NCBI RefSeq assembly: GCF_004138485.1
Contig: NZ_RYEV01000005.1
Location: 1-64,000, forward strand
Direction: 5' to 3'
From: Peristeroidobacter soli
Lineage (GTDB): Bacteria > Pseudomonadota > Gammaproteobacteria > Steroidobacterales > Steroidobacteraceae
Length of the DNA: 64,000 nt
The notes beneath the pieces were generated by a model that saw only the letters and a list, made by a program, of their open reading frames with translations, searched no databases and was not told where the DNA came from. Both the position numbers and the translations under genes were made by a program. Positions 43,823 through 53,833 of this stretch are shown here, piece after piece (position 1 is the stretch's first letter; each line of letters starts with the position of its first letter).

Positions 43823-44722
43823 ATGCCCGGGAGCCTCGTGTGGTTGAGTGCTGGTCGGCTGCAGGCGGCGGTGGTGCCGGGTGTCGGCGGCTCGCTGGCG
43901 TGCGTGAATCTGTGGGACGGCTCGGAAACTCGACCGGTGTTTCGTGGCGCTCGCACAGACAAGATACGCGATCCCCGCGAAGCCGCGCTGTTTCCAATGG
44001 TGCCGTGGGCGGACCGCATCTTTGGCGGCGGCTTTAACTTCGGAGATCGACACTGGCGTTTATCGCCCAGGTCGCCAGGACCCCACGCACACGGGTATGG
44101 ATGGATGTGCCCGTGGTCCGTTGTCGGGCGCTCGGCCGCTGAAGTTCAGCTCGCGCATGCGTGGCGCGGCGAAGGTGACGATTTCAGTTACGACTGCGTG
44201 CTCGCGTATCGTATCGAGTCCGACGGCATTGCTGTGGAGATATCGGTGCGTAACTCGGGCGCATCGGCATTGCCTTTCGGTTTGGGCTTGCATCCCTACG
44301 TGCCCCGTTTCGCGAGTACGCGCATTGCTCTGGCTGCGCACAGCTGGCTGCCGGCGAACGCAAATGGATTGCTGCAACGGGCATGTTCCATTGGAACCCT
44401 TGTGGACTCCAACCGAGTGCTGCGCGCTGACCCTGCAGTAGCCGTCAATGGTGTCGCCGCTGACTGGTCAGGAAACATTCAAGTCGATCAGCCCGCACTG
44501 GGGCTCGCGCTCGAGTTTCAAGCGACGGGTGTCCTTGCGCGTCACTTGCACATCTTTGCACCTGCCGGCGCCGACTACATCTGCCTCGAGCCTGTTTCGC
44601 ATCTCGTCAACGAACATTCGCAACCTTCCGCGATGATCGATGTGCTGCCGCCCGGCGCCGAGTTGCGCGGCGGCTGGCGGTGCATCGTGCATGACAAAAC
44701 CATGAGTCCGAAGCGTGATTGA
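43823..44722 (+). CDS. Aldose 1-epimerase (GalM-like)
   Basis: 299 residues, galactose-mutarotase fold: VVPGVGGSLACVNLWDG at the start, FPMVPWADRI, HAHGYGWMCPW and GLGLHPYVPRF with the conserved His residues. It interconverts the anomers of galactose or a related sugar, feeding the dehydrogenase. It lies 15 nt after the dehydratase and overlaps the next gene by 8 nt. Confidence 0.85.
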   Translation: MPGSLVWLSAGRLQAAVVPGVGGSLACVNLWDGSETRPVFRGARTDKIRDPREAALFPMVPWADRIFGGGFNFGDRHWRLSPRSPGPHAHGYGWMCPWSVVGRSAAEVQLAHAWRGEGDDFSYDCVLAYRIESDGIAVEISVRNSGASALPFGLGLHPYVPRFASTRIALAAHSWLPANANGLLQRACSIGTLVDSNRVLRADPAVAVNGVAADWSGNIQVDQPALGLALEFQATGVLARHLHIFAPAGADYICLEPVSHLVNEHSQPSAMIDVLPPGAELRGGWRCIVHDKTMSPKRD

Positions 44723-45578
44723 GCTGACTCGGCCGTTGCTGGGCGTATGGCCCCTCGGCGCGGTTCTGGGCGAGTCTCCTTCCTGGCTGCCTGATTCAGG
44801 CGAATTGTTGTGGATCGATGCTTTGCGGCCGAGTTTGAACTGGCTCGATCCGAAGCGCGGCGACGCGCGAACGATCGTGCTCAGCAGTCCCATCAGCACA
44901 GCGGTTCCCTCGGCTGATGGAAGTGTGTTGATTGCGGGCGCAGCGGGCCTGCAACGCGTCGATAGTGACACCGACTCGATTAGCTGGATCGCGCCGCCAG
45001 CATCCGAGCGCTTCAACGACGGCAAGTGCGACCCGCACGGGCGATTCTGGATCGGAACCCGATCAGCAGAAGGTAGCCACGGCCGCGGCGTGCTGTATCG
45101 CCTCGATGGTTCCGTTCTCGTCGAGCAGGCGCGGGGCTTCGATGTGTGTAATGGAATCGCGTGGAGCCCGGACGGTGGCCGCCTGTATCTCGTGGACACG
45201 ATTCCGAGAGTCATTCATGAATTTCGCTTTGACTGTGCGACCGGAACCCTTGGCGAATCGGTGTTACTAACCAGGTTCGAGATACACGAGGGGCGGCCTG
45301 ACGGGATTGCGGTCGATGGCGACGGAAATCTGTGGTGTGCAATGTGGGATGGCGGCTGTGTCCAGATCGTCAGCCCGCATGGCGAACGCATCGGTCGTTT
45401 GCCCGTGCCAGTCCGCCGGCCGACCAGTTGCACCTTCGGTGGGAACGAGGGCGATACGTTATTCATCACCAGCGCCTCGGCAGGTCTGTCGCACAGCAGT
45501 GGCGCCGTTCTCGAAGGTTCCGTTCTGGCGTATCGCGCTGGCTGCCCAGGGCAGCCAGCGGGTCTCTGGCACGGCTGA
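44715..45578 (+). CDS. SMP-30/gluconolactonase family lactonase
   Basis: 287 residues from a GTG at 44715. Six-bladed propeller typical of the family: LGESPSWLPDSGELLWID, ERFNDGKCDPHGRFWIGT (metal-binding Asn/Asp), CNGIAWSPDGGRLYLVDT, RPDGIAVDGDGNLWCAMWDGG. It opens an aldonolactone, here probably galactono-1,4-lactone, between the SDR and the dehydratase steps. Overlaps the epimerase gene. Confidence 0.88.
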   Translation: MIELTRPLLGVWPLGAVLGESPSWLPDSGELLWIDALRPSLNWLDPKRGDARTIVLSSPISTAVPSADGSVLIAGAAGLQRVDSDTDSISWIAPPASERFNDGKCDPHGRFWIGTRSAEGSHGRGVLYRLDGSVLVEQARGFDVCNGIAWSPDGGRLYLVDTIPRVIHEFRFDCATGTLGESVLLTRFEIHEGRPDGIAVDGDGNLWCAMWDGGCVQIVSPHGERIGRLPVPVRRPTSCTFGGNEGDTLFITSASAGLSHSSGAVLEGSVLAYRAGCPGQPAGLWHG

Positions 45579-45704
45579 TTCCGCCGACCGGCGCGTACCT
45601 ATAGCAACACCCATTCGCAGCGTGGGAATGGAATCCTGCGTCGGTCGAACGCGGCGTGGTCTGCCAAAGGCTGGAAAATTAATACTTGGAGCTAGGCAAG
45701 CGCC

Positions 45705-45734
45705 TTGACAATACAGAATTCATGTCGCTAGAGT
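45705..45734 (+). promoter_or_regulatory. Sigma-70 promoter for the TonB receptor
   Basis: TTGACA at 45705-45710, then TAGAGT at 45729-45734 (18-nt spacer) or CTAGAG one base earlier (17 nt). A 7-bp inverted repeat, CTACTAT (45750-45756) and ATAGTAG (45765-45771), lies just downstream and could be an operator. Confidence 0.55.
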
Positions 45735-45834
45735 CGCCTCACAATGTATCTACTATCGCAACAAATAGTAGGATCGAAGCAAGAGTAAATGGGCGGCATC
45801 GCGTCGTCAGTGAACTAACGCTTGGGGGAGATCG

Positions 45835-48516
45835 ATGAACAGCGGAATCCTGATCCGTACTGCATGTCTGGCCGCGCTGGGCGTGGCCGCCGCACCTGTC
45901 AGCATTGCCCAGCAGGCAACTGACACCGGCGGCGCCGAGACAAAGTCCGAGCTCGAAGAAGTGGTAGTGACCGGCTTTCGTGCCAGTCTGGAGGCGGGCG
46001 CGGAAATCAAACGCGACAGCGTGCAGTTCGTCGACGCCATCGTCGCCGACGACATCGGCAAGTTGCCCGATAGCAATGTCGCTGAATCGTTGCAGCGTGT
46101 CTCGGGCGTGCAACTGTCGCGCGGTATCGGCGAAGGCTCCGATATCTCGATTCGCGGCCTGCGGCAGAATGTGATCCTTCTCAACGGTCGCACCATCGTG
46201 AATTCCTCCGGGCGCGGCGGTAACGGTCCGGATACGCTTGAAACGTCGACCTACGGAACGCTTGCGCAGATCCCTTCCGAGCTGATCTCTCGTCTGGAAG
46301 TAACCAAGCAGCCCGGAGCCGATGAAATCGAAGGCGGGCTCGGTGGCATCGTCAATATCATCACGCGTCGGCCCCTCGATCACGCGGGCTTTCAGATCGT
46401 CGGCTCTGCCGGTGCGACTTACAGCGAGCTGGCTGACAGCACGGGTTACGAGGCCTTCAGTCTCATCTCCGATACCTTCGCTAACGATACGTTCGGATTG
46501 CAGTTGAGCGCGCGCTATTCAGAAAACGACTTGCGCGAGGACGGTTTCAACAGCTTCACCGGCTATGTGCCGCTGCTGCCTGCATTCAATACCAACCCGG
46601 ACGGCATCAACTTCGATCCGAACGGTGACGGTCAGCCGGGCTCGCGTATCGCCGATTTCCGATATCAGCAGATCGACGATACGCGCAAGCGTCTCGGTGT
46701 CGAGGCAGTGATGCAATGGCGGCCGACTGACTCGCTCGAACTGGCTTATGACGGTTTCTACTCAAAGCTCGATTCCGATCGCGAGCGCCATTGGTTCAGC
46801 ATTCTGCTGGCGGATAGCGGGACGCAATATTCCAACGTCGTGCTCTCCGAGCACGAGACGTTGATCGCCGGCACGATCAACACGCCGCTGCAGACGAACT
46901 ACGAGTTGGCCGAGTCGGGCAGCGAGACATTCTCAAACGCGTTCACTGCGCGCTGGCAAGGGGAGTCAACCACGGTATTCGGCGAGATATCCTACACGCG
47001 CGCCGAGGAAATTGCGGACCAGGGTTATGCGCGACTCGAGTCCCGGCAGCGCGCTCCGGTCGGTTTCGACCTGCGAGGCTCGGTTCCGTCGCTGAGCTTG
47101 CCTGGCAACGTGAGTGTCGTCGATCCCGCCAGCATGGCCGCCACCGTGCTGTTCGACAACATCTTCGAAGTCGAGACCACGGATCTCGCCGCTCGTATCG
47201 ACATCGATCATTCGATCGATGTGGGCCCGCTCACGTCCTTTGAGTATGGCGCGCGCTATCAGGAGCTGAAGACCGATCGCGACACCGACATGTTTCAGCA
47301 GAGCGGATTGAACATTCCGCTGGCGGATGTGGCCGGCAACATCACGACGTTCTCCAGCCCGGATTTCCTCGATGGCAAGGCCTTCGGCGTGCCTGCGACG
47401 TACCTATCCTGGACCGGCCGGCGTCAGTGCGAGGAGTTCTTCCAATACTTCAGCGCGGCGTCGCAAGCGGCTTGCCTGCAGGCGCGCGATCCGAACCGAA
47501 GCTATAACGTTGACGAGGACATCACAGCCGCTTACGTGAAGAGTGCCTTCTCGTTCAATGCCGCGGCCCGTGAGTTCCAGGGCAATCTCGGTGTGCGCTA
47601 CGTCTCGCGTGATGTGACATCTGCTGGCGCGGTCGTCATCGGTGCGCTCACTATCCCCGACGTACAGGATGTGAAGCAGGAGGAATGGCTGCCGTCCGCC
47701 GTAATCAAGACCGATCTGACGGACGACATCGTTGCCCGCTTCGGCGTAGCGCGCGTCGTTTCCTTCCCCAATACTGAAGACTTGAGCAATACGTTGTCCG
47801 TGTCGGGCGTCAATGCCGATGGTTCGGTCAGTGCGGATGTGCGGGCGACCGGCGGCAACCCGGCGCTCGATCCGTTCCTGGTGAATCAGGCCGACCTGTC
47901 GTTCGAGTGGTACTTCGCGGAAGGCTCGGTCGCATCGATGGGACTCTTCTACAAGGACGTGGAATCGTTCATCGTGACCCGTGTCCGCAGCGAGCTTGTC
48001 CCTGGCGTGGCCGTGCCCATTCCCACTTCACGTCGTATCAACGGCGAGGGCGGCGAGATCAGCGGCATCGAGCTGCTGTACCAGCAGAAGTTCGACTTCC
48101 TGCCAGCCCCATTCGACGGACTGGGGTTGCAGAGCACGTATTCGTATATCGACAGCCAAACGCCGTTCCGTGACGGTCGCACCGGCGAGACGCTGCCGAT
48201 CCCAGGCCTGTCGCAAAACAACGTGAATCTTGTCGCCATCTATGAGAAGGGGCCATTCGGTTTGCGCCTCGCCTACAACTGGCGCGACGAGTACTTCGAC
48301 AGCATCGGTGTCAATGGCGGCGGCGTCTATTTCGACTCGTATGATGATCTCGCGCTGACCGTGCGCTACGACATCAGCGATGCGATCAACCTGTCGTTCG
48401 AGGCAGCCAACCTGCTCGACACCGAACTCGTGCGCTACAACTCGGTTCCCGAGGCGCTCAACTCGACTCAACAATACGGCAGAATTTACTCCCTTACTGT
48501 ACGCGCACGCTGGTAA
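45835..48516 (+). CDS. TonB-dependent receptor for carbohydrate uptake
   Basis: 893 residues. Signal peptide (CLAALGVAAAPVSIAQQ), then a TonB box (ELEEVVVTGFRASLEAG), plug domain (FVDAIVADDIGKLPDSNVAESLQRVSGVQL) and a 22-strand barrel ending in YSLTVRARW. The VTGFRASL type belongs to carbohydrate receptors of Caulobacter/Xanthomonas-like bacteria. With the GH16 enzyme downstream and the galactose genes upstream it probably imports galactan oligosaccharides. No STN signalling domain. Confidence 0.9.
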   Translation: MNSGILIRTACLAALGVAAAPVSIAQQATDTGGAETKSELEEVVVTGFRASLEAGAEIKRDSVQFVDAIVADDIGKLPDSNVAESLQRVSGVQLSRGIGEGSDISIRGLRQNVILLNGRTIVNSSGRGGNGPDTLETSTYGTLAQIPSELISRLEVTKQPGADEIEGGLGGIVNIITRRPLDHAGFQIVGSAGATYSELADSTGYEAFSLISDTFANDTFGLQLSARYSENDLREDGFNSFTGYVPLLPAFNTNPDGINFDPNGDGQPGSRIADFRYQQIDDTRKRLGVEAVMQWRPTDSLELAYDGFYSKLDSDRERHWFSILLADSGTQYSNVVLSEHETLIAGTINTPLQTNYELAESGSETFSNAFTARWQGESTTVFGEISYTRAEEIADQGYARLESRQRAPVGFDLRGSVPSLSLPGNVSVVDPASMAATVLFDNIFEVETTDLAARIDIDHSIDVGPLTSFEYGARYQELKTDRDTDMFQQSGLNIPLADVAGNITTFSSPDFLDGKAFGVPATYLSWTGRRQCEEFFQYFSAASQAACLQARDPNRSYNVDEDITAAYVKSAFSFNAAAREFQGNLGVRYVSRDVTSAGAVVIGALTIPDVQDVKQEEWLPSAVIKTDLTDDIVARFGVARVVSFPNTEDLSNTLSVSGVNADGSVSADVRATGGNPALDPFLVNQADLSFEWYFAEGSVASMGLFYKDVESFIVTRVRSELVPGVAVPIPTSRRINGEGGEISGIELLYQQKFDFLPAPFDGLGLQSTYSYIDSQTPFRDGRTGETLPIPGLSQNNVNLVAIYEKGPFGLRLAYNWRDEYFDSIGVNGGGVYFDSYDDLALTVRYDISDAINLSFEAANLLDTELVRYNSVPEALNSTQQYGRIYSLTVRARW

Positions 48517-48568
48517 TCGGCGCCTCGCTGGTCAGTCCGTGCATGTGGAGTCAACGTGATCTCTTTCC

Positions 48569-48595
48569 GCCGGCGGCAACTCTGCCGCCGGCTTT
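48569..48595 (+). terminator. Hairpin between TonB receptor and GH16 genes
   Basis: GCCGGCGGCA (48569-48578), four-base loop, TGCCGCCGGC (48583-48592), then TTT. A perfect 10-bp stem; a terminator or attenuator that would lower expression of the hydrolase relative to the receptor. Confidence 0.65.
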
Positions 48596-48631
48596 CAGCA
48601 TCATTACAAAGCGATCGACGGGGGAAGTGTC

Positions 48632-49936
48632 ATGCTCAAGCGTCCACGCAACGTTCTAAAGATCATTGTCCCATTCGCAATCGCCGCTAACGCGTTCTGC
48701 AGCGTCGCGGTTTCGGCGCCACCTTCCGGCGCGGGCTACTCGCTCATCTATCAGGAGGAATTCAACGGCAGTGCGCTCGATTCAAGCCAGTGGTATCACC
48801 GGATCACGCTCGGTAAATACACCGAAGGCTACATGCGCGCGGGCAACGTCTCCGTCGAGGGAGGTCTGCTCCGATTGCGGTACGACTACGAAGATTTCAA
48901 CAACGATGGCGTGCTCGATTTCACTGGCGGCGGAATCCTTTCGCGCAACCTGTTCGGCTACGGTTACTACGAAACGCGGGCGAAACTGTTCGACGCGGTG
49001 AGCGGCCTGCATACGTCGTTCTGGAGCATGGGCGTGCGCCCGAACATGCCCGGCGCCACCGGCGATCCCGACATCCAGGCCGACATCGATGCAAAGCGCA
49101 TTCCGCTGCACAATCAGTTCCATGAGGTGGACGGTTTCGAGCACAACTCCGCTGCAAAACTGGGCATGGGCACGATCAAACAAGCGCAGCAGACGACGCA
49201 ATCCCGATTTGCCTACAGGACGGAGGCGGAGCTTGGTGCGCTCATGGGCGAAGCCATCAATTTCGCGGATTGGAATACGTATGGCTATGAAATCTCGCCC
49301 GATTACCACCGCTTCTATATCAATGGTCATCTCTTGTTCGAAATTCCAAGCTCGCAGTATCCCTTCCAGTACGGGCCGATGAACTTCTGGCTCACTTCGT
49401 TGCCGTATACGCCGAACTCGAATTCGTCGGTCCTGCCGGGTTACAGCGAGTTTGACTATTTCAAGTTCTACGCCCGCCACGACACTGCCGCCAACCGGCT
49501 GGGCAACGCCGGCTTCGATGCACGTCCGCTCAACAATCCCGACCTGCAAATCGTCACCGGTTGGATCGAGAACTACGACGACCAAGCGAGCATGCTGGTG
49601 TGGGATGAGTACGTCGACGCCACACGCTCACTGAAGCATGAAAAGGCGACGTCGTACCTGGTCACGACCAAGCAGAACCTGCAGTTCATTCCGAACGGCA
49701 ATTATCGCCTAACGGCCTACGTAAAGAGCTCCGGAGGTCAGCAGCAGTGTGCCATGCGCGTGCTCAACTATGGCGGCGCAGAGCGCGTTTATAACATTCC
49801 CGCGACGGCCAGTTGGACGCAGATCACGATCGACAATGTTCAGGTGACCAACCAGAGTGCGACGATTGCCTTTACGTCGAACGCCAGTGGTGGCCAATGG
49901 CTGCGTGTCGACAAGGTTGCGTTCCAGGAGATGTGA
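48632..49936 (+). CDS. Secreted GH16-type glycoside hydrolase with C-terminal carbohydrate-binding-like domain
   Basis: 434 residues, Sec signal (FAIAANAFCSVAVSA). GH16 fold: YQEEFNGSALDSSQW at the start, YGYYETRAKLF, and the catalytic E-x-D-x-x-E as HEVDGFE (Glu165, Asp167, Glu170). From about residue 290 (NRLGNAGFDARPLNNPD ... GGQWLRVDKVAFQEM) a jelly-roll, CBM-like domain follows. GH16 includes agarases, carrageenases and beta-galactanases; with the galactose pathway beside it a galactan such as agar is the likely substrate. Exact specificity not determined. Confidence 0.85.
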   Translation: MLKRPRNVLKIIVPFAIAANAFCSVAVSAPPSGAGYSLIYQEEFNGSALDSSQWYHRITLGKYTEGYMRAGNVSVEGGLLRLRYDYEDFNNDGVLDFTGGGILSRNLFGYGYYETRAKLFDAVSGLHTSFWSMGVRPNMPGATGDPDIQADIDAKRIPLHNQFHEVDGFEHNSAAKLGMGTIKQAQQTTQSRFAYRTEAELGALMGEAINFADWNTYGYEISPDYHRFYINGHLLFEIPSSQYPFQYGPMNFWLTSLPYTPNSNSSVLPGYSEFDYFKFYARHDTAANRLGNAGFDARPLNNPDLQIVTGWIENYDDQASMLVWDEYVDATRSLKHEKATSYLVTTKQNLQFIPNGNYRLTAYVKSSGGQQQCAMRVLNYGGAERVYNIPATASWTQITIDNVQVTNQSATIAFTSNASGGQWLRVDKVAFQEM

Positions 49937-49946
49937 CGATGCTACA

Positions 49947-49976
49947 GGCCGGCGTCCATCTTCACGGATGCCGGCC
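49947..49976 (+). terminator. Hairpin after the GH16 gene
   Basis: GGCCGGCGTCC (49947-49957) pairs with GGATGCCGGCC (49966-49976) with one mismatch. It starts ten bases after the stop codon. No T-run, but the position fits a terminator. Confidence 0.5.
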
Positions 49977-50797
49977 GCCCTATGCGGCGGACGCGCGGAG
50001 TGATCCGGTGCGTGGCGAATTCACGGATAGATACCGCGGCCATCCGAGCCATGCGCGGTCGACTGGCATGGCTAGCATTTCCGGCTCACGCCCGCGCTTG
50101 CTAGTCGCGAACCACCCCATGCTTCTCCGATGCTGCTGGTTACGGCCCTCATCGCGTCCCTGGTGGTGGTGCACGAGTGAGGCGTGATCGCTGCGCGGCG
50201 GTCACGTGAGTCTTGGTAGAGTTTGCTTATCAGTGCGCCGGAAGGCCGGCAAAGAGTAGGTGGTGTCTACGCCAGGTCGAGCTCTTCAGCTGCGTACAAG
50301 TCTGTTCCACCAGCGTCTCATCGCTCCAGCGCGTTTTCGGCTCCCGGCGCACGCGCGATACCGCATTCTTGGGTCGGCGCTGCGCGTAGCTGCTCGAGTG
50401 CGCGACACCACCAATCTCGCACACCGCACTCAGGCCGCAGCGCCCATGCGCGAAATCGGAATCGCGGCTCTCACAGCTTCGACTTCCCATCCGCTAAAGG
50501 GCCCGCTTTCCTCGCGTACACCTCGATCACTTCACGGGCGATTTCAATCAGCAGCGTCGTCGCACCTGGCGCCCTCTGTAGCTGCCCGTTCGAGCTCGGT
50601 TGCATAGCCCCGCACCTCACCAGGGTTGACCTTTTTCCAAAGCGATCTCGATGTATGCCGCTGCAGATCCCGAAGATCCTTGCAAGGCGTGCCCCATGTC
50701 AACGCTGCTGCGCTCGTATCGTTGCGCCCTGGACCCGCTCGGAACTCCGTGGTTGCCCCGCGTTACACAGCGGCAGTAGCACACGGGAACGCTATCT
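49977..50797. other. Region without a recognisable intact gene
   Basis: No frame shows a known family, a plausible ribosome site or consistent codon use. It is probably decayed sequence, since the relic at 50798 follows directly. Confidence 0.5.
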
Positions 50798-51001
50798 ATG
50801 AAACAGGTTGTCTCCTGGCTCGGCGCCACTCTCATCATGGTCCTCGTGGCCGCCGCATTCGCCAGATTCGCAACCGCTCGATGGCGGGCACGTGCTGAGC
50901 AACGGTAGCGACACATCGGCCGTCGCCGCTGGCACATCGAACTTCACGTTGCCCGCGCTGGGCATGAAGACGCCCGCTGAGGCTTTCAAATTAGCCGCAT
51001 G
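50798..51001 (+). pseudogene. Relic of a GloVer-type lipoprotein gene
   Basis: Starts MKQVVSWLGATLIMVLVAAA, like MKQLLSWFAVVLLASVLAA of the lipoprotein at 3264. After a frame change it reads VLSNGSDTSAVAAGTSNFTLPAL, like the repeated 80-residue domains (LVLSNGSDRLPI...FTMP). The lipobox Cys is lost and stops interrupt the frame. A dead copy of the family. Confidence 0.6.
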
Positions 51002-51052
51002 ACCTGAGCAGGAATCGCGGGGTCACTAGAAATCATTGGAGAGGATCGCGCG

Positions 51053-53833
51053 ATGACTAACCAAGTCGCAGTAGGAATGCAGGCCGGCCGTGGGCCTTTA
51101 CGAGCAATCAATCTTGCTTTGGTGCTCTGGATACCAGCAGGCGTCCTGGCTCAAACTTCCGATGCGCCCGCCGAGCCAGGCGCTCCCGAGATCGAAGAGA
51201 TCGTGGTCACCGGCTCGCTCCTCCAACGCAACGGGTTCGATGCGCCGACGCCGGTGACAGTTCTCGGAGCCGACGATCTGGCGCGAGTCGCTGCACCGAA
51301 CATCGCCGACGCGATCAACCAGATGCCCGCCCTGCGACCTTCGCTTACGCCAGCTAGCACGACCAACGCGGCGGGCTTGGCCGGACAGAGCTTTCTGGAC
51401 CTGCGCGGACTGGGATACCAGCGAACCCAGGTGCTGGTGGATGGCCGGCGCTACGTCCCAACGGTCGCGGCCGGAGGTGTAAGCATCTCCTCGATCCCGC
51501 AGGCGCTGATCCGGTCCGTGGACATCGTTACTGGTGGCGCTTCGGCCACGTATGGTTCCGACGCCGTAGCCGGTGTCGTAAACCTGCGAATCGATGACAA
51601 GTTCGAAGGCCTGCGCGGCACGCTTCAGGGCGGCCTGACCAACCACGACGACTACGGTAACTACCTCGTCTCGCCTGCCTATGGTCGTTCCTTCAGCGGC
51701 GGCCGCGGCCATGTCGTGATGGGTGTCGAATTCTCCGAGAACGTCGGCATCGATCGGGTCGGCGACCGCGACTGGGGCGCGCGCAACTATCAACTCATCA
51801 ACAATCCGGCCTACACGGCTACCAACGCCGAGCCGCGCCTGATCCTGACTGACAATGTCATCTACTCCAATGTGAGCTACGGCGGCGTCATCAACTCGCC
51901 TGGACCGCTTCATGGCTACCAGTTCGCCGCCGACGGCACGCCCGTTCCGTTCCAGTACGGTGATTTGGTCTCTGCGTCCACGATGCGCGGCGGCGACGGA
52001 GCGCTGACCACCGCGGATGGCATTCTCGTCGCTCCCGTCGAGCGGCATAGCGCCTTCGGACGCGTCACCTATGACCTGACGGACCATGTCGCCATGTTCG
52101 CCGAGGCCGCGTACAACCAAACGAAGTCGGATTTCCTCGGTCTGGCGTCGGTCGACCAGATCACGATTCACGCGGACAACGCTTACTTGCCGGCATCGGT
52201 GCGCGACATGATGGGCAATACCATCCCAAGCTTCGTCATGGGCAAGAGCATCAACGACAACTCGCGGATCCAGAATCACTCCGACGTTCAGACCTACCAG
52301 GTCACCTCGGGCTTGAACGGCGAGTTCGGCGAGGGTTGGAGCTGGGATGTGTTTTACAGCTACGGGCGGACCGACAACCGACTGGATTTCTCCAATGCCC
52401 GGATCAGCTCCCGCTTCCTGCTGGCGGCAGATGCCGTTGTCGATCCCGCGACCAACGCAATCGTCTGTCGCTCCACGCTCACGGACCCTGCCAACGGCTG
52501 CGTGCCCGTCAATCTCTTTGGCATCGGCCGGGCATCGCCGGAAGCGCTGGCCTGGGTCAACGGATCCGGCTTCAATCGTACGGAGCTCACTCGGCACGAG
52601 ACCGCCGGGACGCTCCGTGGCATGCCGTTCTCGCTGCCTGCCGGCTCCGTCTCTGTCGCGGTCGGCGCTGAGTACCGCCGGCAGGCAGTCGACGTGACCT
52701 CTGATCCGCTCGCGGCAACGGCCCGTTTCCGCGGCAACTCACTCGTACCCTATTCTGGAGAGGTCGAGGTGAAGGAGGCCTTCGGCGAAGCGCTCGTGCC
52801 GCTGCTGTCGAACGCGCGCTGGGCGAAAAAGCTCAGCGTGAACGTCGCCGCTCGCGTGACGGACTACAGCACCTCCGGCACGGTCACCACGTGGAAAGGT
52901 GGAGCGGACGATGCCATCAATGACACTGTGCGCCTGCGAGTGACCCGTTCGCGCGATATCCGCGCGCCGAGCCTGAGCGAACTGTTCGCGGCGGGATCAA
53001 TCTCCAATCTGATCATCAACAATGATCCGGCGACCAACCAGACCTATCTGGTAGCGACGGCCAGCACCGGCAATCCCGATCTAGAGCCGGAAGAAGCTGA
53101 CACCCTCACGGCCGGCCTGGTGCTGACGCCTCAGTTTGCGCCGGGGTTCGTTTTTTCCGTTGACTACTACGACATCGATCTGGAGAACGCGATCATCAGC
53201 CTGACGCCCCAGGCCATCCTCGATCAGTGTGCGCGCAACAATCAGCAGGCCTGCTCGCTCATCACGCGCGGCGCCGGCGGCTTGGTTACCACCATCGCCA
53301 ACGTGCCGGTCAACCTGCAGTCGGTACGAGAGCGAGGTGTCGACTTCGATCTCAGCTACGGTCTTCCGGTGGGCCCTGGAGATCTCTCGCTGCGGGCGCT
53401 CGTGAATTACGTCGACACGCTCACCCTGCAAAACGGCCCGACCGTCACGGTGCTCGATGGCTCCGTCGATCAGCCCGCCATAGCCGCCGTCGGCGGAACA
53501 CCGCACGTGCGCTTCAATGTGGCGGCGGACTACAAGACAGACGCTTATCGCGTGAGCCTCACGGCTCGATATGTGGGCGGTGGCGAGATCAATACGGCCT
53601 ATACGGCGAAGGACATCAACATCCGGAGCATCAGCGGACGGCTGTACTTCGATTTTTCGGGCGAGCTGCCGCTGGGTCGCTCCATGGACGACAAATCTTC
53701 GCTGTTCGTGGGCGTACAGAACTTGCTCGACAAGGATCCACCGATCACGGGCGTTGGCGGCTACGGCACCACTCGCTCGCTGTACGACGTCATCGGCCGG
53801 GTCTACTCGGCTGGCCTCCGCTTCAACTTCTAA
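51053..53833 (+). CDS. TonB-dependent receptor
   Basis: 926 residues. Signal peptide, TonB box (EIEEIVVTGSLLQRNG), plug (APTPVTVLGADDLARVAAPNIADAINQMPAL, GLGYQRTQVLVDGRRYVP, VDIVTGGASATYGSDAVAGVVN) and barrel ending in aromatic residues (YSAGLRFNF). Type similar to receptors of the Sphingomonas/Xanthomonas group. No STN domain, so it would not signal to FecR by the classical contact. It lies beside the sigma-FecR fusion gene and may be its target. Substrate unknown. Confidence 0.9.
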   Translation: MTNQVAVGMQAGRGPLRAINLALVLWIPAGVLAQTSDAPAEPGAPEIEEIVVTGSLLQRNGFDAPTPVTVLGADDLARVAAPNIADAINQMPALRPSLTPASTTNAAGLAGQSFLDLRGLGYQRTQVLVDGRRYVPTVAAGGVSISSIPQALIRSVDIVTGGASATYGSDAVAGVVNLRIDDKFEGLRGTLQGGLTNHDDYGNYLVSPAYGRSFSGGRGHVVMGVEFSENVGIDRVGDRDWGARNYQLINNPAYTATNAEPRLILTDNVIYSNVSYGGVINSPGPLHGYQFAADGTPVPFQYGDLVSASTMRGGDGALTTADGILVAPVERHSAFGRVTYDLTDHVAMFAEAAYNQTKSDFLGLASVDQITIHADNAYLPASVRDMMGNTIPSFVMGKSINDNSRIQNHSDVQTYQVTSGLNGEFGEGWSWDVFYSYGRTDNRLDFSNARISSRFLLAADAVVDPATNAIVCRSTLTDPANGCVPVNLFGIGRASPEALAWVNGSGFNRTELTRHETAGTLRGMPFSLPAGSVSVAVGAEYRRQAVDVTSDPLAATARFRGNSLVPYSGEVEVKEAFGEALVPLLSNARWAKKLSVNVAARVTDYSTSGTVTTWKGGADDAINDTVRLRVTRSRDIRAPSLSELFAAGSISNLIINNDPATNQTYLVATASTGNPDLEPEEADTLTAGLVLTPQFAPGFVFSVDYYDIDLENAIISLTPQAILDQCARNNQQACSLITRGAGGLVTTIANVPVNLQSVRERGVDFDLSYGLPVGPGDLSLRALVNYVDTLTLQNGPTVTVLDGSVDQPAIAAVGGTPHVRFNVAADYKTDAYRVSLTARYVGGGEINTAYTAKDINIRSISGRLYFDFSGELPLGRSMDDKSSLFVGVQNLLDKDPPITGVGGYGTTRSLYDVIGRVYSAGLRFNF

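Noticed and set aside
50230-50937. Minus-strand frames that might be integrase fragments
   Set aside because: No catalytic Arg/His/Tyr pattern could be read; similarity was too slight.
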